Shown piece after piece: positions 54,922-63,961 of a stretch of DNA of 64,000 nt. Within the stretch, counting starts at the first letter, position 1. The number at the start of each line of letters is the position of its first letter. The position numbers and the translations under genes were made by a program. This DNA comes from Vibrio sp. B1FLJ16 (GTDB lineage Bacteria > Pseudomonadota > Gammaproteobacteria > Enterobacterales > Vibrionaceae), in assembly GCF_905175385.1 (NCBI RefSeq), contig NZ_HG992749.1, positions 2,294,001-2,358,000 on the forward strand, read 5' to 3'. The notes under the pieces were generated by a model. That model saw only the letters and a program-made list of their open reading frames with translations, searched no databases and was not told the DNA's origin.

Positions 54922-54922
54922 C

Positions 54923-54957
54923 AAAAAAAGCCCCGCAGCAATCTCTTGCTACAGGGC
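54923..54957 (-). terminator. Terminator of nupC
   Basis: On the minus strand GCCCTGTAGCAA and TTGCTGCGGGGC pair around GAGA, followed by seven T. Confidence 0.85.
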
Positions 54958-54999
54958 ATGATTTAATATGGCGTCTATATATTAAGAACCAGTACTAAA

Positions 55000-56283
55000 T
55001 TACATTGCTGCTAGGCTTAAGCAGAAGCCTGCAATTGTCGCTGCCATTAGGTTAGACAACGTACCAGCAAGTACTGCTTTAATACCCATGCGCGCGATGT
55101 CGCTGCGACGGTTTGGCGCAAGGCTACCTAGACCACCAAGTAGGATCGCGATAGAAGAAAGGTTCGCGAAGCCACATAGTGCGAATGAGATGATAGCTGT
55201 TGTCTTCTCAGACATCACTTCACCAGTTGCCGCGATTACTTGAGCGTTATCACCGATGTATGGCGTGAAGTTCAGGTACGCAACGAATTCGTTCACAACA
55301 ATTTTCTGACCGATGAATGAGCCAGCTGTCGTTGCTTCAGCCCAAGGAACACCGATTAGGAATGCAAGTGGAGAGAACAACCAACCTAGGATCAATTCTA
55401 GTGTTAGTTCTGGCATACCGAACCAACCGCCAACGCCACCTAGCATACCGTTGATAAGAGCGATCAGACCGATAAATGCAATCAACATCGCACCAACGTT
55501 AAGAGCAAGTTGCAAACCTGAAGCTGCGCCGCCTGCTGCTGCATCGATAACGTTCGCAGGTTTGTCGTCGCCACCGTCCATTGCTTCTTCGAAATCTTCA
55601 TGAGGCTGATCAGTTTCAGGATGAAGAATCTTAGCGAACAATAGGCCACCAGGAGCCGCCATGAATGACGCCGCTACTAGGTACTCTAGAGGTACACCCA
55701 TTGATGCGTAACCTGCAAGAACACCACCAGCAACAGAAGCAAGACCACCACACATTACCGCAAATAGCTCAGATTGAGTCATCTTTGGAACGAATGGACG
55801 AACAACTAGCGGTGCTTCAGTTTGACCTACGAAAATGTTAGCGGCTGCAGACATTGATTCTGCACGAGAAGTGCCCAGCGCTTTTTGAAGGCCACCACCA
55901 AGAATCTTGATAACCCATTGCATAACGCCAATGTAGTACAGAACTGAAATCAGAGCTGAGAAGAAGATCAGTGTAGGAAGAACACGGAACGCGAAGATGA
56001 AACCACCGCCACCGAACACTTCGAACATCTTGTCTGAAACAAGACCACCGAACAGGAATGACGTACCATCGTTACCATATGCGATAACGTTAGATACACC
56101 ACTAGAGAAACCGTTCAGTAGATCACGGCCCCAAGGTACATAAAGAACAAATGCACCTAATGCGAATTGGATAGCGAATGCGCCACCTACGGTTCTAAAA
56201 TTGATAGCTTTGCGGTTAGATGAGAATGCAAATGCGATTGCAAGAAGCACTACCATACCGACTAGGCTCATAAACAGGCTCAT
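55000..56283 (-). CDS. nupC: Concentrative nucleoside transporter NupC
   Basis: 427-residue inner-membrane CNT protein that imports nucleosides with a sodium or proton gradient. The nucleoside-binding hairpin [22 protein letters not shown] and SANNIFVGQ-like region ([12 protein letters not shown]) are typical; the Vibrio cholerae homologue (vcCNT) is a structural model for the family. It lies beside the deo genes on the same strand and supplies their substrates. A perfect-half CRP site is in its control region. Confidence 0.93.
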   Translation of the reverse strand: MSLFMSLVGMVVLLAIAFAFSSNRKAINFRTVGGAFAIQFALGAFVLYVPWGRDLLNGFSSGVSNVIAYGNDGTSFLFGGLVSDKMFEVFGGGGFIFAFRVLPTLIFFSALISVLYYIGVMQWVIKILGGGLQKALGTSRAESMSAAANIFVGQTEAPLVVRPFVPKMTQSELFAVMCGGLASVAGGVLAGYASMGVPLEYLVAASFMAAPGGLLFAKILHPETDQPHEDFEEAMDGGDDKPANVIDAAAGGAASGLQLALNVGAMLIAFIGLIALINGMLGGVGGWFGMPELTLELILGWLFSPLAFLIGVPWAEATTAGSFIGQKIVVNEFVAYLNFTPYIGDNAQVIAATGEVMSEKTTAIISFALCGFANLSSIAILLGGLGSLAPNRRSDIARMGIKAVLAGTLSNLMAATIAGFCLSLAAM

Positions 56284-56428
56284 AGTTTATGACTTCCTTA
56301 TAAGTTATTTATTGGCGTGTAACAAAATGGAGCTAATAAAGCGGGGGCAATTATACTCACGCATAATGAATTAAAGTAATGCCAACCTCACACTTTCTAT
56401 TAAGACTCTGGGTTGATTCACTAATCTT

Positions 56429-56444
56429 TGTGAGTGAACTCACA
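56429..56444. promoter_or_regulatory. CRP site upstream of nupC
   Basis: TGTGA-GTGAAC-TCACA has both consensus half-sites exactly and lies about 150 bp upstream of the nupC ATG. Catabolite control of nucleoside uptake is expected. Confidence 0.75.
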
Positions 56445-56488
56445 CCAAATAAGAAAGTAATTTCTAGTTTGAACACTAACTTTGAATT

Positions 56489-57277
56489 TCATTCACAGAT
56501 ACAGAAGGCAAAATTGCTATTTCTCCACAACTGAGAAGCAATCGGTTGCTTTTTGCCAGATCGTAACCGCACTAACTCATTAAACACATGAATGAGTTTA
56601 GCCGGGTGATTAGGCTGCCCCTGATACCCAAGTATAGGCATATCTGGCGCATCTGTTTCAATAACGAGTTTTTCAAGAGGCAACTTTTGAATAGCATCGC
56701 GGGTTTTCTTGGCTCTCGGGTAAGTAATGGTGCCCCCTACACCGATGAAAAATCCTAATTTAACCCACTCCGTTGCCTGCTGATAACTACCAGAAAAAGC
56801 ATGCACAACACCACCTTTTGGTAACTTCGCCGCCTTGACCATTTGAATTAGTCGGTTGTGTGCTTTGCGGCTATGTAAAACAACCGGCAGGTCAAAACGT
56901 CTGGCTAACTCAAACTGGATCTCAAGCGCTTTTTCCTGAAGTGAAACGGGTACGTCGATTGCAAAATCTAAACCGCACTCTCCTATTGCGACGCACTGAG
57001 GACATTCGTGAAACAAATACTGCTCAAGTTGCGGCAAAAATTGCTCAAACCTTTGATCGAGAAAATAGGGATGGAAGCCTAATGCGTAATATAAGTGGGG
57101 ACTTTGCTTTGCTAAGGTTTGAATACGTGACCAGTTTGAAGGACCAACCGACGGGATAAGGATTCGTCTTACCCCCTGCTCCTCCGCGAGTTTCAGGTTG
57201 TGTTCAAAATCATCCTGAAATTCATCAAAATCGAAATGACAATGGGTATCAAAGAGCTTCATCTTGGGATTGCTCAT
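56489..57277 (-). CDS. yjjV: TatD-family metal-dependent hydrolase YjjV
   Basis: About 262 residues from the ATG at 57277; the next ATG at 57262 (MKLFDTHCHFD) and an upstream start at 57316 are alternatives. Metal ligands are in DTHCHFD (HxH), GECGLD, LHSRKAHN, HAFSG and ETDAPDMP. It matches E. coli YjjV best (VGGTITYPRAKKTRDAIQKLPLE in part). TatD enzymes act as 3'-5' exonucleases or D-aminoacyl hydrolase-like enzymes; the substrate for YjjV is unproven. It overlaps the DUF5363-type gene upstream. Confidence 0.85.
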   Translation of the reverse strand: MSNPKMKLFDTHCHFDFDEFQDDFEHNLKLAEEQGVRRILIPSVGPSNWSRIQTLAKQSPHLYYALGFHPYFLDQRFEQFLPQLEQYLFHECPQCVAIGECGLDFAIDVPVSLQEKALEIQFELARRFDLPVVLHSRKAHNRLIQMVKAAKLPKGGVVHAFSGSYQQATEWVKLGFFIGVGGTITYPRAKKTRDAIQKLPLEKLVIETDAPDMPILGYQGQPNHPAKLIHVFNELVRLRSGKKQPIASQLWRNSNFAFCICE

Positions 57278-57431
57278 GACTATCACCGGGTTGAGACGAT
57301 GTAATTTTCTCCTCACCTTTATGTACCGGGTCTTTTCGGTAAGGTACGCAGCTGCGCTTTTGATCGGGCGTTAACCCCATCTCGTCACACCAATCGTCGT
57401 AGCGCTTGATTCCTCTTTTAATCCAGTTCAT
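57249..57431 (-). CDS. Small DUF5363-like protein
   Basis: 60 residues, MNWIKRGIKRYDDWCDEMG at the start, with a polar tail. Its stop codon lies inside the yjjV start region, so the two overlap and are probably coupled. It resembles small conserved Vibrio proteins (DUF5363). Function unknown. Confidence 0.65.
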   Translation of the reverse strand: MNWIKRGIKRYDDWCDEMGLTPDQKRSCVPYRKDPVHKGEEKITSSQPGDSHEQSQDEAL

Positions 57432-57471
57432 GTTGCATCCTCACACAATTCAAATCATTCTAGCTGATATA

Positions 57472-57510
57472 AAAGCGCCCTTGACTAAGTCTATAGCCAA
57501 GGGCGTTTTA
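57472..57510 (-). terminator. Terminator of prfC
   Basis: CGCCCTTG and CAAGGGCG pair exactly around 14 bases; on the minus strand the stem is followed by CTTTTAT. Confidence 0.65.
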
Positions 57511-57549
57511 AAATCCAGTCGCTATACAGCGGCGTTCAATTAACGTCTG

Positions 57550-59139
57550 TTAGTGCTCACGAGTCGCACGGAATTCAACATCAGGGAAGCGCTCTTTAGC
57601 AAGGTTCAGGTTAACCATAGTTGGTGCGATGTAGGTTAAGTTATCACCACCATCGAGTGCTAAGTTTGCCTGGTTCTTACGTTGGAACTCATCTAGTTTC
57701 TTCGCGTCACCACACTCTACCCAGCGAGCCGTTGCTACGTTTACGCCTTCGTAAATCGCTTCTACGTTGTATTCAGATTTCAGACGAGCAACAACCACAT
57801 CAAACTGAAGCACACCTACCGCGCCAACGATAAGATCGTTGTTTTGCAGAGGACGGAATACCTGTACGGCACCTTCTTCCGAAAGCTGAACCAAGCCTTT
57901 CAGCAGCTGTTTCTGCTTTAGTGGATCTTTCAGACGAATACGACGGAACAGCTCCGGCGCAAAGTTAGGAATACCAGAGAACTTAAGTGATTCACCTTGA
58001 GTAAACGTATCGCCAATCTGAATCGTTCCGTGGTTATGCAGACCAATAATGTCACCGGCGTAAGCGTGTTCTGCACGAGCACGATCACCCGCCATAAAGG
58101 TTACGGCGTCAGAGATACTCACCTGCTTACCAAGACGAACATGGTTCATCTTCATACCCTGCGTGTAAGTACCCGATACGATACGCATAAAGGCGATACG
58201 GTCACGGTGTTTTGGATCCATATTTGCCTGAATCTTAAACACAAAACCCGAGAACTTGTCTTCTGTTGCTTCAACGTCACGCTCAACTGCCTGACGAGTT
58301 TTCGGCGCAGGCGCCCACTCTGTCAGACCATCCAGCATATGGTCTACACCGAAGTTGCCCAATGCGGTACCGAAATAAACCGGCGTTAATTCACCAGTCA
58401 GGAATGACTCCAGTTCGAACTCTGGGCAAGCACCCATAACAAGCTCAAGCTCTTCACGTACGCTTTCCGCCAGATCCGCACCGACTTTTTCATCCAGTTC
58501 CGGGTTATCCAGACCTTTAATGATACGGACTTCCTGAATCTCATGCCCATGACCAGATTCGTACAGAATCGTCTCATCACGGTGAATATGGTAAACACCT
58601 TTAAACTCTTTACCACAACCGATTGGCCAGGTAATTGGTGCACACATCATACCCAGTTCGTTTTCTACTTCATCCAGAACTTCCATCGGATCACGAACGT
58701 CACGGTCAAGTTTGTTCATGAAAGTGACGATTGGCGTATCACGAAGACGGGTTACTTCCATCAGTTTACGGGTACGATCTTCGACACCTTTCGCCGCATC
58801 GATAACCATCAGACATGAGTCTACTGCGGTTAGAGTGCGGTAGGTATCTTCAGAGAAGTCTTCGTGCCCCGGAGTATCGAGCAGGTTCACCAGACAATCG
58901 TTGTAAGGAAACTGCATCACAGAAGTGGTAACCGAGATACCACGTTCCTTTTCCATTTCCATCCAGTCAGATTTTGCATGTTGTGCATTACCACGACCTT
59001 TGACAGTACCTGCTTTTTGGATCGCGTTTCCGAATAACAGTACTTTTTCGGTGATGGTTGTTTTACCCGCATCCGGGTGCGAAATAATAGCGAATGTTCT
59101 GCGTTTAGAGACTTCGCCTAGAAAAGGTGTATTTGACAT
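57550..59139 (-). CDS. prfC: Peptide chain release factor 3
   Basis: 529-residue GTPase (E. coli RF3 529) that frees RF1 or RF2 from the ribosome after termination. The start is the ATG at 59139 ([16 protein letters not shown]), since the 21 residues in front of it have no family resemblance. G1 [17 protein letters not shown]3 [16 protein letters not shown] and G4 [10 protein letters not shown] are intact. It lies between rimI and the DUF5363-yjjV pair on the same strand, as in other gamma-proteobacteria where holD, rimI and prfC are close. Confidence 0.95.
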   Translation of the reverse strand: MSNTPFLGEVSKRRTFAIISHPDAGKTTITEKVLLFGNAIQKAGTVKGRGNAQHAKSDWMEMEKERGISVTTSVMQFPYNDCLVNLLDTPGHEDFSEDTYRTLTAVDSCLMVIDAAKGVEDRTRKLMEVTRLRDTPIVTFMNKLDRDVRDPMEVLDEVENELGMMCAPITWPIGCGKEFKGVYHIHRDETILYESGHGHEIQEVRIIKGLDNPELDEKVGADLAESVREELELVMGACPEFELESFLTGELTPVYFGTALGNFGVDHMLDGLTEWAPAPKTRQAVERDVEATEDKFSGFVFKIQANMDPKHRDRIAFMRIVSGTYTQGMKMNHVRLGKQVSISDAVTFMAGDRARAEHAYAGDIIGLHNHGTIQIGDTFTQGESLKFSGIPNFAPELFRRIRLKDPLKQKQLLKGLVQLSEEGAVQVFRPLQNNDLIVGAVGVLQFDVVVARLKSEYNVEAIYEGVNVATARWVECGDAKKLDEFQRKNQANLALDGGDNLTYIAPTMVNLNLAKERFPDVEFRATREH

Positions 59140-59285
59140 GAAACGGGTCTTCTTTGATGTATGCACGCTTGCTGAAAAACAAACATGCATTTTTAGATTC
59201 AATTTTGCGCGGTATTCTCGCTTATTATTGCTTTAGGGGCAACTGATCGCTTTGGGACATCATCCCTAATATAACGTGTTTTTGG

Positions 59286-59741
59286 CTAATGAAAGAAGAT
59301 ATAACTCATGATGATCGCATCTTCTTTGCCATTGCCTGTTTTAGCAGGGTAATAGTTATAGCGACGGTCTAACTCGTTGAACCCCGCCTGCTCATAGATA
59401 TGAATTGCAGCTTGATTACTTTCTCTCACTTCGAGCCAGGCGCTTTCTGCTTTTACTTGTTCACAGTGTTCTAAAAACGCATCCAGCAGCTTCTGTCCAT
59501 AGCCTTTACCTTGTTGTGAAGGAGCTATTGCGATATTGAGCAATGTCACCTCACCGACAATATTCTGAGCATAGAAATAACCGATAACCGTACCACCTTC
59601 CAACATCACATGGTGACAAGCGCCCCGGCTTGATAAATCTCGAACCAGAGACTCTGCCCAGGGGTGTGAGTGCGCTTGCTGTTCGATTTGCCACACTTGA
59701 TCCAAATGCTCAATACGTATTGGGACTATCTCAATCGCCAT
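59286..59741 (-). CDS. rimI: Ribosomal protein S18-alanine N-acetyltransferase
   Basis: 151-residue GNAT enzyme that acetylates the N-terminal alanine of S18. The acetyl-CoA loop is IAPSQQGKGYGQKLLDAFLEH, followed by LEVRESNQAAIHIYEQAGF, the typical RimI end. It is 52 bp after holD on the same strand, as in E. coli. Confidence 0.9.
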   Translation of the reverse strand: MAIEIVPIRIEHLDQVWQIEQQAHSHPWAESLVRDLSSRGACHHVMLEGGTVIGYFYAQNIVGEVTLLNIAIAPSQQGKGYGQKLLDAFLEHCEQVKAESAWLEVRESNQAAIHIYEQAGFNELDRRYNYYPAKTGNGKEDAIIMSYIFFH

Positions 59742-59793
59742 TATAAAACCTATTTAAAACTTAACTGTGTGGTGCCACAGCGTAATACAAGCG

Positions 59794-60192
59794 TTACGAG
59801 TAGGAACAAATCTGCTGCCAAAGTGCGCGCTTTTGTTCGTTGTTACCATCGATATCTTCCAGCAAAGGAGAGGTCAGTTGTTTGATGTTTTCAACCGTTA
59901 GCGCTTCACAGCCAGCAAACCATATCCACTCAAGTTGATGCTCTGCTAAAAGAGGTAAGCGCTCAGGCTCTAGGTGCATGGATTGGTCGACTGTCAGCTT
60001 CATACTCTTGAGTATTTTCTCAAACAGATTCGCAGACTCATTCACAGGACATCCCGGTGAAACCAAAAGAAGTTTGCAACTACCAGGCAGCTCAATCATC
60101 GGTGATTGATATCCAGCCAGTCTATCTGGGTGAACCAACTCCCAAGTGCTGATTCCCATCTCATGTAAATACTGTTTCTCGTTTATCGACAT
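59794..60192 (-). CDS. holD: DNA polymerase III psi subunit
   Basis: 132 residues (E. coli HolD 137). The start MSINEKQYLHEMGISTWELVHPDRL and WIWFAGCEAL match the family. Psi joins chi (HolC) to the clamp loader and single-strand binding protein. A tandem 7-mer array lies 65 bp upstream of its start. Confidence 0.87.
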   Translation of the reverse strand: MSINEKQYLHEMGISTWELVHPDRLAGYQSPMIELPGSCKLLLVSPGCPVNESANLFEKILKSMKLTVDQSMHLEPERLPLLAEHQLEWIWFAGCEALTVENIKQLTSPLLEDIDGNNEQKRALWQQICSYS

Positions 60193-60256
60193 TTTTCGTC
60201 ACCTGTTTGAACCCGGCAATACTATCAAAGAATAGTAACGATACCCAATGATCGAT

Positions 60257-60312
60257 TACTGAATACTGAATACTGAATACTGAATACTGAATACTGAATA
60301 CTGAATACTGAA
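60257..60312. repeat. Tandem repeat: 8 copies of the 7-mer TACTGAA
   Basis: Eight perfect head-to-tail copies (56 bp), 65 bp upstream of the holD start codon. Units of seven are not a multiple of three and there is no gene across it, so slippage would change spacing in the upstream region rather than a reading frame. It is a natural VNTR marker. Confidence 0.95.
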
Positions 60313-60378
60313 GCTTAATAGGGAATAACAATGGAATGTCTAAATTATTTAACCTGAGCGGTGAAAAATGAAATGTAA

Positions 60379-60409
60379 TAAAAAACAGCCAGAGGTTCCC
60401 CACTGACTG
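60379..60409 (-). terminator. Terminator of yhbS
   Basis: On the minus strand CAGTCAG pairs with CTGGCTG (one G-U pair) around about ten bases and is followed by six T. Confidence 0.7.
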
Positions 60410-60425
60410 CTATGTACGTTGTAAC

Positions 60426-60452
60426 TGATTAGTTATAGATGATTAGTTATAG
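60426..60452. repeat. 14-bp tandem duplication at the yhbS stop
   Basis: TGATTAGTTATAG occurs at 60426-60438 and 60440-60452, separated by one A. The yhbS stop codon falls inside one copy. Confidence 0.8.
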
Positions 60453-60950
60453 CTCTGAGAACTCTGGTGAATAGTCGATGCGACCAGAACGTCCTTCAAA
60501 TTGACCTTCTACCAGCTCTGCAATGCGAAACGCACCTTTAGGCACTTCCCAAGCGCATTCGAATCCCAGCTCGTCACTAGCCTGAAAACCTTGGCGGGCA
60601 TAGTAGTCTGGGTCACCAAGCACCACACATACCTGATAGCCAAAGTCGCGTAAAGAGTCGAAACCTTCTTTGATCAGCTGCGCACCGATGCCCTGGCGAC
60701 GATACTCCTCATGAACAGCCAAAGGTGCCAGCCCTTGCCATGACAAATCTTCACCATTTAACGTAACTGGGCTGAATAGAGCGTGACCAATTACTTCACC
60801 TTCATCAGTACACGCCACCAGCGATAAAGTAAGCTTGCTGTTTTCTCTCAGACGCATCACCAGATTAGCTTCTGCATCCGTTGGAAATGCGTGTTTCAAT
60901 AAGCGGTCAATGGTAAGAATGTCCGCAGGGGCTTCAGTTCGAATAAGCAT
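60447..60950 (-). CDS. yhbS: GNAT-family N-acetyltransferase YhbS
   Basis: 167 residues. The acetyl-CoA loop is VHEEYRRQGIGAQLIKEGF, and GDPDYYARQGFQ is the typical YhbS segment. Its ATG overlaps the end of ubiT by 17 bp, the same arrangement as in E. coli yhbT-yhbS, so translation is probably coupled. The acceptor is unknown. Confidence 0.85.
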   Translation of the reverse strand: MLIRTEAPADILTIDRLLKHAFPTDAEANLVMRLRENSKLTLSLVACTDEGEVIGHALFSPVTLNGEDLSWQGLAPLAVHEEYRRQGIGAQLIKEGFDSLRDFGYQVCVVLGDPDYYARQGFQASDELGFECAWEVPKGAFRIAELVEGQFEGRSGRIDYSPEFSEL

Positions 60951-61460
60951 TCGCTACTCCGGGTTGTTGTGCAGGCTCTTGAACCCCTTTATGAACAAAA
61001 TCAGCCAGTTGGTTCAGTGCTACTTGCATTGCTTTTGGTAACTGCTCTAAGTCGACACTGTCCATTAAGTTTTTCACTTCTAAGCCAAGCTCAGTATCGC
61101 CCTCAATAGAAAGGCGACGTTGGAAGAACAACGTGTCAGGGTCTTCTTTACGACCAGCAATCAATACTAGGTCATTTAGATTACCACTAAAACTCACATC
61201 TTCCTGAACAGGTTTTTCAGCCAACAGCAAATTTTCATCTTGGTAGCTGATATACCATGCTAATCCAAGTCCTTAATCGCAACTTTTAACCATTTGTCTT
61301 GCAAAAAATCAAAGTCACCATCGTCTAAAGCCTCTTTAAATACCAGGTTAAGACCATCGAGCAAGGCTTTTTTCTGAAGCGATTGAGGCATTAACCGGAT
61401 TGGAGACCGCAAGATATGCGCTGCGTTATTGACTAGTTGACTACGAAGCTTGTTTAACAC
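60934..61460 (-). pseudogene. ubiT: UbiT (YhbT), anaerobic ubiquinone accessory protein, frameshifted
   Basis: UbiT is an SCP2-type lipid-binding protein needed for oxygen-independent ubiquinone synthesis with UbiU and UbiV. The 5' frame reads MLNKLRSQLVNNAAHILRSP and on to KVAIKDLD, then stops at 61260. The following frame contains LAWYISYQDENLLLAEKP, SFSGNLNDLVLIAGRKEDPD and FFQRRLSIEGDTELGLEVKN, the expected remainder. Adding one T in GATTAG near 61261-61266 would join them to give about 175 residues (E. coli 174). The break is a single-base deletion in a T-run or an assembly error. Confidence 0.8.
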
Positions 61461-61680
61461 GTTCTATACCCGTTACTTTATGATCAAGGCATCAATATTA
61501 CGGAATTGTGTGCGCGTAATACCTGTCATGTATCAATAAACAAACTTTTTTCACCACTGCATAAAATCTTCATTTTTTTGACCTCTCAAGTATTATTGCA
61601 TTGAAGAGAGCGATAAACGCTTTAACAACCGCATTTTCACAGTTATAGTTGTCAAACGCCTATTTTTCAGATGACTTCAA

Positions 61681-61697
61681 TCAAGTCAAAGACTTGA
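61681..61697. promoter_or_regulatory. Inverted repeat upstream of the RocS-like gene
   Basis: TCAAGTC and GACTTGA are exact arms around AAA, about 104 bp upstream of the probable start. It could be an operator for an unknown regulator. The rest of the 340-bp gap 61461-61800 has no feature that I can name. Confidence 0.4.
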
Positions 61698-61800
61698 GTA
61701 GTTGTAAGACAAAAAACTAGACACCAGAAACTCGCTTTTCTCTTCGTGCGTTTAAAACACGCATGAATCACTTGGATCTTTGGAGATCGGTAGTAACCTA

Positions 61801-63840
61801 ATGCCTTCCCAACAATTACAACATTGGTTTTCCACGCTAACATCGAATAGTCCTTTCTTCTTTGCCATTATTGACAGAGAACATAACTATCGAATCGTGA
61901 GTGAGCGCTATTGTGATATCGCTGGGCTAAGCAGTAAGGAAATCGTTGGGCTCAACGACAAGCATGTCTTAGGGGAACAGTTCTATCAGAAACTGGCTCC
62001 GTACTACCAGCGTGCATTTAACGGTAACCACGTCGAAGCAGAGATTACCCTGGATGATACCGATCTCGAAACCAGTCTTCACTTTAGCTTATCACCCGTT
62101 TATGAAAGTACTGAAGTCAGATTCATCATTTTTCATGCCGTCGATACCTCTGAGAAACAAATTCTAGTCCGTTCACTTGAAGAGTCAGAAAGTAAGTTTG
62201 CAAAGCTGACACATCTGTTACCTGATGGTTTTTTGCTTACCGAAGGCGATATTATCATCTCAGCCAATCCGGCATCAGCAAGGTTACTGGGGATAAACTC
62301 TCCACACGATCTTCTGGGTGAAAAGCTCAGTCGTTTGTTTATTGATGAAAAAACCAAGACTGCATTTCGCTCTCCGGTAAGCGCCCTGATTGCTGAGCAG
62401 CCATTTATCTGTTTAACCAGCGCTCAGTGTGGATTGGAGCGTAAAGTTCAGCTACATGCTGACTCAGCCACAATTTTAGGCAACACTTCACAAATAATCC
62501 TGATCCAAGACGCAGTCAATACTCCTAAAAACTTGGCATCTGCATTCAATGAAGACGCTCATATTGATTCTCTGACCAAGCTGTACAATCGTTTCGGTTT
62601 CACCAAACATCTGGAACAGCTGATCAAAAGCAAGACACCTCTGCTGCTCTTTTATCTTGATATAGATAACTTCAAGAACATCAATGACTCACTCGGCCAT
62701 CATATCGGTGACAAAGTGATTCAGGAAGTATCCACCCGTTTAAAACGCTTATTGCCAAGCCAGGCTATCCTTGGTCACTTAGGTGGAGATGAGTTTGGTG
62801 TGCTGTTACCTGAGCCTGAAAACGAGAATACGGCCGCTGTCCTTTCCGAGCGCATCATTTCACTCATCAATCAGCCTTTTGATTTGCAACATTTCAGCAA
62901 GCGACTTGCTTGCTCAATCGGTAGTGTCCGTTATCCAGAAGATGGCCAAGACGCGCGAATACTGCTGCAAAATGCAGATACAGCGATGTACGAAGCAAAA
63001 GATCGGGGACGCAACCGCCTGGTCACTTTTAACGATCAGATGAATAAGGAAGCGCGCAAACGCTTGTGGCTGGAAATCGAACTGCAAAAAGCGCTGCAGC
63101 AGAATGGCCTGGAAGTATGGTATCAACCCAAAGTGAACGCTCGCGATTTCAGCATCAACGGCGCTGAAGCTCTGGTCCGCTGGAAACATCCGGTTGAAGG
63201 CTACATCAGTCCGGGGGCTTTCATCCCAGTAGCCGAACGCGCAGGATTGATTGAGCACCTCGGGCGAGTGGTCATGCGTGATGTGTTCAACTCCGTAAAG
63301 CGCTGGAAGCAACAAGGTGTTTTACCGGGGCGTGTCGCAATCAACTTATCCCCAGAGCAGTTTGGTAATCCGCAACTTATCGATTTTATGGAAAAACTGC
63401 TGCGTACTACCGACCTCGATCCTAGTTGTATTACCTTCGAGCTCACAGAAAGCGCCGTGATGAGTGACAGTGAACACACATTACAGATGCTTAACGCCAT
63501 CAAGAAACTTGGCTTTGCCCTATCCATTGATGACTTCGGGACAGGTTATTCATCTTTGTCTTATCTCGCTCGCTTCCCTATTGATGAGCTGAAAATAGAC
63601 CGGGCGTTTATTAGTGATATTGACGTATTACCGAAGCAAATTACCGTAATAGAAAACATCATCAACCTGGGTAAGTCCCTGGATCTAACGGTGGTCGCCG
63701 AAGGTGTAGAAACGCACCAGCAAGCCACATTACTTTCCAACCTGCAATGCAATTCGATTCAAGGGTTCCATTTTCACCGTCCTCAGCCTAAACATGAAAT
63801 CGAAGAACTCTTTATGCAAAACCGCCGCCATAAGACCTAA
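61801..63840 (+). CDS. rocS: PAS-GGDEF-EAL cyclic-di-GMP enzyme, RocS-like
   Basis: About 679 residues from the ATG at 61801 (a TTG at 61780 is an alternative; neither has a strong ribosome site). Two PAS-like sensory domains (about 10-110 and 120-235) precede an intact GGDEF site, LGGDEFGVLL, and a complete EAL set: EALVRW, NLSPEQF, ELTES, IDDFGTGYSSLSYL, KIDRAF, VVAEGVET and QGFHFHRP. Both synthesis and breakdown of c-di-GMP are therefore possible. In V. cholerae the RocS gene lies between the ubiT and ubiU homologues, as here, which is the basis for the name; activity is inferred. Confidence 0.82.
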   Translation: MPSQQLQHWFSTLTSNSPFFFAIIDREHNYRIVSERYCDIAGLSSKEIVGLNDKHVLGEQFYQKLAPYYQRAFNGNHVEAEITLDDTDLETSLHFSLSPVYESTEVRFIIFHAVDTSEKQILVRSLEESESKFAKLTHLLPDGFLLTEGDIIISANPASARLLGINSPHDLLGEKLSRLFIDEKTKTAFRSPVSALIAEQPFICLTSAQCGLERKVQLHADSATILGNTSQIILIQDAVNTPKNLASAFNEDAHIDSLTKLYNRFGFTKHLEQLIKSKTPLLLFYLDIDNFKNINDSLGHHIGDKVIQEVSTRLKRLLPSQAILGHLGGDEFGVLLPEPENENTAAVLSERIISLINQPFDLQHFSKRLACSIGSVRYPEDGQDARILLQNADTAMYEAKDRGRNRLVTFNDQMNKEARKRLWLEIELQKALQQNGLEVWYQPKVNARDFSINGAEALVRWKHPVEGYISPGAFIPVAERAGLIEHLGRVVMRDVFNSVKRWKQQGVLPGRVAINLSPEQFGNPQLIDFMEKLLRTTDLDPSCITFELTESAVMSDSEHTLQMLNAIKKLGFALSIDDFGTGYSSLSYLARFPIDELKIDRAFISDIDVLPKQITVIENIINLGKSLDLTVVAEGVETHQQATLLSNLQCNSIQGFHFHRPQPKHEIEELFMQNRRHKT

Positions 63841-63858
63841 CCCCTTACTCACAAGGGG
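63841..63858 (+). terminator. Short hairpin after the RocS-like gene
   Basis: CCCCTT and AAGGGG pair around ACTCAC directly after the stop codon. There is no T-run. Confidence 0.4.
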
Positions 63859-63961
63859 TAAATGAGGAGTTTATTGAGCTAAACCTAACTTAGGTCAATT
63901 TCGCTATTCATAATTCTTCATAAAATGCAGACACCTTTTGATTCTCTACGATTATGAGCAT

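Larger units (their letters stand above)
54435..54999. promoter_or_regulatory. Long gap between deoC and nupC, including the deo promoter region
   Basis: 565 bp without a credible gene. It holds the deo promoter region, a TGTCT-N6-TCACA sequence (54675-54690) that half-fits CRP, the Fur-like box at 54858, a perfect palindrome at 54906, and the nupC terminator. I could not fix the deo promoter or a CytR/DeoR site. Confidence 0.45.

Noticed and set aside
60257..60312. Possible CRISPR array
   Set aside because: Unit is 7 bp with no spacers.
60161..60403. Minus-strand ORF of 80 codons across the 7-mer array
   Set aside because: Its protein is just the repeat translated with a 21-base period (QYSVFSI); it has no independent signal.
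61480..61496. FNR-like TGATC...ATCAA near ubiT
   Set aside because: The spacer is six rather than four bases, and the halves are imperfect.
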